DNA of 32,928 nt from Candidatus Woesebacteria bacterium GW2011_GWA1_38_8 (lineage in GTDB: Bacteria; Patescibacteriota; Microgenomatia; UBA8517): positions 1 through 32,928 of the forward strand of contig LBVJ01000017.1 in assembly GCA_000993025.1 (NCBI GenBank). The letters are read 5' to 3'. Below are positions 29,876 to 32,928 of the stretch, piece after piece. The stretch's first letter is position 1; the number at the start of each line of letters is the position of its first letter. Below the pieces are notes generated by a model. That model saw only the letters and a program-made list of their open reading frames with translations. It searched no databases and was not told the DNA's origin. The position numbers were made by a program, and so were the translations under genes.

Positions 29876-30087
29876 ATATATTCTTCGGTGAGCAAGTGCT
29901 TAAATTTACATCCCGAGGCTGAAAAAGTCAAAAACAACTCCAATCTCCGAATTCAATATTTGAACAATTCTACTAATTTCGAGCGAGCTTACTTTATACC
30001 AATGGATTCGACTTTGCTCACCAGAAACAATAGCTCGTAGCTGGGCAACTTATAGGGACTCTTATCTTATAGTTATAGGGACTTATA
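29876..30087. other. Gap before the transposase element
   Basis: No gene seen. Its right end (30049-30090) has three TTATAGGGAC units leading directly into the element end GGGACGGTTCT, perhaps slippage at an insertion boundary. Confidence 0.4.
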
Positions 30088-30862
30088 GGGACGGTTCTGA
30101 TTTAGATACAGTTTTGATAAAATAATAAATAATGAACGTTTACTTTCTGTGATAGCGAATTTTTCTAGTTTCATTATACCTCTGCCCCGATGATCCCCAT
30201 ATGCGTTTCTTATAGTTTGACAGCACTGTAATATCAACAATTAATTTCTGATACTTCTTGCGTTTCTCAATTTCTGTTTCTGTCAAATTTTCATATACAA
30301 AGTCAGCAGTTATCAGATCGTTTTTTTCTCCATATGAATAAAAGTTATAACTTGAATAAAGATAGTCCTTTGGGTTTTTAACTAAACCTGCTCTTACAGG
30401 ATTCAATTCAATATATTTACCGCATTGAATGAAATATTCATCTTTTCCAACAGGTTGACTTTTAAATCTATCTTGAAAAAAATGTCCAACCCACCCGTAT
30501 TTCTTTTTATAATAATAAAAATATTTTAAGTTTAATCGTTTCATGAAAGTAGAAAAATCAGAAGCTTTATTTGTTTTAACTAATAAATGTACGTGGTTTG
30601 GCATCAAACAAAAATGATATAAATCAAAAGGATGCTCATGTTTCAGTTTATGAAATATTCCTAAATATTTTTTATAGTCTTTTGCTGATCTGAAAATTAT
30701 GTTTTTATTATTCCCTCTAGTCATAACATGATAATAACTTTGAGATAATAAAAGTCTGGGTAATCTTGGCATATTATTGTTGTCTATTAATTATTACGGT
30801 TTTTTCGGTAATTGTAAATAATTGTATAATTGTAAATACTGTGGCTATTTAAGAACCGTCCC
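30088..30862 (-). mobile_element. RAYT/IS200-like element with short inverted ends
   Basis: Ends are GGGACGGTTCT (30088-30098) and AGAACCGTCCC (30852-30862), an 11-base inverted repeat around one transposase gene, ~775 bases in all. The GGGACGGTTCT motif is one I associate with REP-associated tyrosine transposases. The left 33 bases recur exactly at 32878-32910. Confidence 0.75.
30140..30772 (-). CDS. REP-associated tyrosine transposase (Y1/HUH family)
   Basis: Single-strand DNA transposase relative of IS200/IS605 TnpA. 210 residues starting MPRLPRLLLSQSYYHVMTRGNN, with the HUH motif MPNHVHLLV (H60, H62) and the block FIQCGKYIELNPVRAGLV holding the likely catalytic Tyr120, plus the common WVGHFFQDRFKS. 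Intact, so possibly active. Known RAYTs mobilise or maintain REP palindromes, which is relevant given the palindromes in this window. Confidence 0.92.
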   Translation of the reverse strand: MPRLPRLLLSQSYYHVMTRGNNKNIIFRSAKDYKKYLGIFHKLKHEHPFDLYHFCLMPNHVHLLVKTNKASDFSTFMKRLNLKYFYYYKKKYGWVGHFFQDRFKSQPVGKDEYFIQCGKYIELNPVRAGLVKNPKDYLYSSYNFYSYGEKNDLITADFVYENLTETEIEKRKKYQKLIVDITVLSNYKKRIWGSSGQRYNETRKIRYHRK

Positions 30863-30973
30863 CTTAGTTACACCTGAATAATTAGGCAAAAATGAGGATA
30901 TGTCCATACTCCGGTTACTGTAGTTCGAAAAATATGCTTTTTGACTTCAATCGATATATAATCAAATCAGAAA

Positions 30974-31426
30974 ATGGACATTGATCAAATTTTTTCGAAT
31001 ATTATGAAGGTTTTGAAAAGTAAAGAATTTTTAATGCGATTTATATCTATTATTTTTCTTCTATTAGGTATCTCCACCACTGATATTTTTCGATTTATTC
31101 TGATGCTTATTTCAGGAATTATGTTAGGAATCTATTATGGCTTATATAATGATGTCATTTGGAGGCCAAAAGGTAGTCTTGGAGAATCCTTTCCTTATAG
31201 GGCTCACCAACTGTGGATTCACATTATTTGCGGCCTAATCGGAAGTATATCTCTATATTTCTTACTTGGAGCAATAAATATATACAATCCATTAAAAACC
31301 TTAAAAAATTTTGGGTTTACTGAATTTACACTATTTGGAATAGCCTTATTAGGCTATGTGGGTTTGTTACCGAGAATTCTTTGGTATTTTTCCTACGCCC
31401 AACAGGGAATCTTCAAAAATAAGTAA
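30974..31426 (+). CDS. Hypothetical membrane protein
   Basis: 150 residues, not recognised. Four predicted transmembrane segments (~20-36, ~40-56, ~80-101, ~114-133) with a short cytoplasmic N-terminus and the loop NDVIWRPKGSLGESFPYRAHQLW. A TATAAT box (30957-30962) is 11 bases before the ATG. Lies just right of the transposase element. Confidence 0.6.
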   Translation: MDIDQIFSNIMKVLKSKEFLMRFISIIFLLLGISTTDIFRFILMLISGIMLGIYYGLYNDVIWRPKGSLGESFPYRAHQLWIHIICGLIGSISLYFLLGAINIYNPLKTLKNFGFTEFTLFGIALLGYVGLLPRILWYFSYAQQGIFKNK

Positions 31427-31484
31427 ATAATTTATCCATTTACTTGGAAGACATATTGCGAATTAAGAAACCTTTCAACCTGAC

Positions 31485-31517
31485 CTATATCAAATTAGCT
31501 TATTTCGTGCCAAATTG
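31485..31517 (+). repeat. Direct repeat left of the zinc-ribbon gene
   Basis: CTATATCAAA-nnnn-CTTATTTCGTGCCAAATTG; similar to 32461-32493 (CTATATCAAA-nnnn-CTTAATTCGTGCCAGATTG). The pair brackets the zinc-ribbon gene at about 980 bases. Confidence 0.55.
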
Positions 31518-31521
31518 ACCA

Positions 31522-31546
31522 CAAAAAATAAACAGCCACAAAGCTG
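31522..31546 (-). terminator. Terminator of the zinc-ribbon gene
   Basis: On the minus strand CAGC-TTTGTG-GCTG followed by TTTATTTTTT. An additional hairpin GTAGC...GCTAC lies directly after the stop codon. Confidence 0.5.
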
Positions 31547-31574
31547 ATTTGTAGCAGACCTCTAATCTGGCTAC

Positions 31575-32306
31575 TTAGTTCATTTTTGACCAAATACCAC
31601 ACCTTTTTGAAACAAAACCTTTATCAGTAGTTGCTATTGTCACTATGGCTACATCATCCGTATTTTCGTTTGATAATATTCCACCCATCCCTCCTGTAAA
31701 ATTGGATAATCTAGCAAAGTAACACCCTGTTTGACCTGTGTTCTTATATTGTCCAGGTTCAATATCAGTTCCAATAATATACATTCCATCTCCAAAAGTT
31801 GTCTTATCTGTTGTTATTGCAGACAAATCCTGAGTCCAAGTTCCACATCTTTTTGATGTAAAACCTTTATCAGTAGCTTCAATTGTTACAATTGCTGGAG
31901 CATCAATATTGTCATTAGTTATAATATCTCCCAAATCATTACCAAAACCACTCAATCTTGAATAATAGCAACCAGATGACGCTTCTCGTGTTCTATATGT
32001 TCCAGGTTGTATTTCATTACCAACTTCATATGTTCCGTCTGAAAAGTGCGGGTTTGGGTCTTCGGTTGGTTCAACCTTCGTCTCCACATCTGTAGATTCA
32101 CCTTCTTTATCTGAAGTGGATTTAGTATCATTGGATGAACTTTTTCCCGAACCCCCTACTCCCATAATCATAAACACAACAAATAGACCAATAATTCCAG
32201 TAAGTAAAGGGTGTCTTCTAAACCAACTTCTTTGGTCAGTTTGACAATGAGGACATTTGGTAGCTTTTTCGTCTATCTCCGATTTACAACTCTTACATTT
32301 CTTCAT
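31575..32306 (-). CDS. Zinc-ribbon, single-TM protein with two tandem extracytoplasmic repeats
   Basis: 243 residues. An N-terminal zinc ribbon (C4, C7, C18, C21), one transmembrane helix (~33-51), a disordered Ser/Thr/Glu linker, then two ~65-residue repeats (~90-157 and ~172-240). Each has GTY/GMY...G.EI.PG.Y..., GCYY/GCYF.RLS.F and ATDKGF.SKRCG.W, with two cysteines likely forming a disulfide. The topology is cytoplasmic zinc ribbon and outside repeats. It has a strong Shine-Dalgarno (GGGGGTGAT, ~6-7 bases before the ATG), unlike most genes in this window. Similar repeats are known from Gram-positive secreted proteins; function unknown. Confidence 0.65.
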   Translation of the reverse strand: MKKCKSCKSEIDEKATKCPHCQTDQRSWFRRHPLLTGIIGLFVVFMIMGVGGSGKSSSNDTKSTSDKEGESTDVETKVEPTEDPNPHFSDGTYEVGNEIQPGTYRTREASSGCYYSRLSGFGNDLGDIITNDNIDAPAIVTIEATDKGFTSKRCGTWTQDLSAITTDKTTFGDGMYIIGTDIEPGQYKNTGQTGCYFARLSNFTGGMGGILSNENTDDVAIVTIATTDKGFVSKRCGIWSKMN

Positions 32307-32557
32307 TTACATATCACCCCCTTAATTGGACAGCCGCGAATAAATGGACAGAGGAAAATTCACTTCTGTCAGTATTATACAAAAATCAACAGAAAATAAC
32401 TATATTCCAGTCAAATAACTGAAAACGCATAATTGGGACTTCGAAATTGTCTCAATCTTTCTATATCAAACGAACTTAATTCGTGCCAGATTGTTCGAAG
32501 TTGAACCACCAAGGCCTGCTGTAATTTTAAGATTCTGATACAATTTGTAGTGATAAC
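32307..32557. other. Intergenic region right of the zinc-ribbon gene
   Basis: 251 bases with the strong Shine-Dalgarno, a TATAAT on the minus strand near 32377, and the second direct repeat copy (32461-32493). No gene seen. Confidence 0.4.
32461..32493 (+). repeat. Direct repeat right of the zinc-ribbon gene
   Basis: Partner of 31485-31517, with about six differences over 33 bases. Confidence 0.55.
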
Positions 32558-32854
32558 ATGGATGACATTGCCAATGCATATTGGACTGTATTTTCAATAT
32601 TAGTTTTGCTCCTATTTTCTGCTGCAATAATTATAATTCTCGGAGTAATAAACTATATAAAGGCAAGGAAAAAGAAAAAAAACAAACTGAAATCTAACTT
32701 AATTACTGTTGGGTTCGCTTATTTTGTACTAGCAACAATATTTTACTTCAATAAAGATTATGGAAAAGTTTTTTCATTTTTTTTCTTGCCAATACTCTCC
32801 ATACTTGTTCTAATAATATTGGAGGTGGCAGGTTTGTTCATAAATAAAAAGTAA
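32558..32854 (+). CDS. Hypothetical small membrane protein
   Basis: 98 residues, three transmembrane segments (~10-32, ~49-63, ~73-94) and a basic loop KARKKKKNKLK, so positive-inside places that loop in the cytoplasm. Not recognised. TACAAT box 13 bases before the ATG. Confidence 0.5.
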   Translation: MDDIANAYWTVFSILVLLLFSAAIIIILGVINYIKARKKKKNKLKSNLITVGFAYFVLATIFYFNKDYGKVFSFFFLPILSILVLIILEVAGLFINKK

Positions 32855-32877
32855 AGAAAAATTTAAGGGAGCGTTGG

Positions 32878-32910
32878 GGGACGGTTCTGATTTAGATACA
32901 GTTTTGATAA
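32878..32910 (+). repeat. Second copy of the transposase-element left end
   Basis: 33 bases identical to 30088-30120 (GGGACGGTTCTGATTTAGAT...). Either a second element starts here and runs past the window, or it is a solo end. Confidence 0.75.
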
Positions 32911-32928
32911 TATTTATTAGAAACTAAC

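Overview
The window looks like a chromosome segment of a Candidate Phyla Radiation (Patescibacteria) bacterium, most likely Microgenomates-like. It is AT-rich and uses the standard code (TGA serves as a stop, for example in the ATGA overlap at 10560-10563, which argues against code-25 lineages). Conserved operons are stripped down: rpsB-tsf-frr-rseP-proS has lost pyrH, uppS, cdsA and dxr, and mreB-mrdA lacks mreC and mreD. Several proteins are short (EF-Ts 153 aa, ProS without editing insert). tRNAs lack encoded CCA. Taxonomy is inference; no rRNA gene is present.

Layout: 1-4.95 kb (minus) is a translation and membrane-protease operon (rpsB, tsf, frr, rseP, proS, yvcK) with a strong promoter and a folded leader. 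4.95-11.4 kb holds a nucleotidyltransferase-fold protein and a thymidylate/one-carbon island: folD, glyA, a frameshifted thymidylate kinase, thyA, folA and dcd. 11.5-17.6 kb (minus) holds topA, dprA, mrdA (PBP2) and mreB. 17.8-21.5 kb (plus) holds an O-antigen ligase/polymerase-like TPR protein, def and fmt. 21.5-26.1 kb holds rpmB, a site-2 protease, a string of hairpins that may be an undescribed RNA, tRNA-Tyr and two tRNA-Thr genes each accompanied by partial copies of itself, queA, a wall or membrane-anchored surface protein and rpmG. 26.1-32.9 kb is accessory: small unknown proteins, gmk, a possible isoprenoid-synthase-fold protein, tRNA-Trp, a REP-associated tyrosine transposase element and small membrane proteins.

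The most striking theme is an invasion by short palindromic and AT-rich dispersed repeats. They sit between genes and also in frame inside essential genes (queA, topA, folD, fmt, glyA, the TPR ligase), adding or overwriting peptide segments without breaking the reading frame. One palindrome family (core CCTGA...GAAGG) keeps its stem by compensatory changes between copies. Fragments of tRNAs around the tRNA genes also form parts of hairpins.

A second theme is transcription: many genes have a sigma70-type -10 box only 6-11 bases before the ATG and no Shine-Dalgarno sequence, implying leaderless mRNAs. rpsB has a leader of about 160 bases, and the zinc-ribbon gene at 32.3 kb has a strong Shine-Dalgarno sequence, suggesting a different origin.
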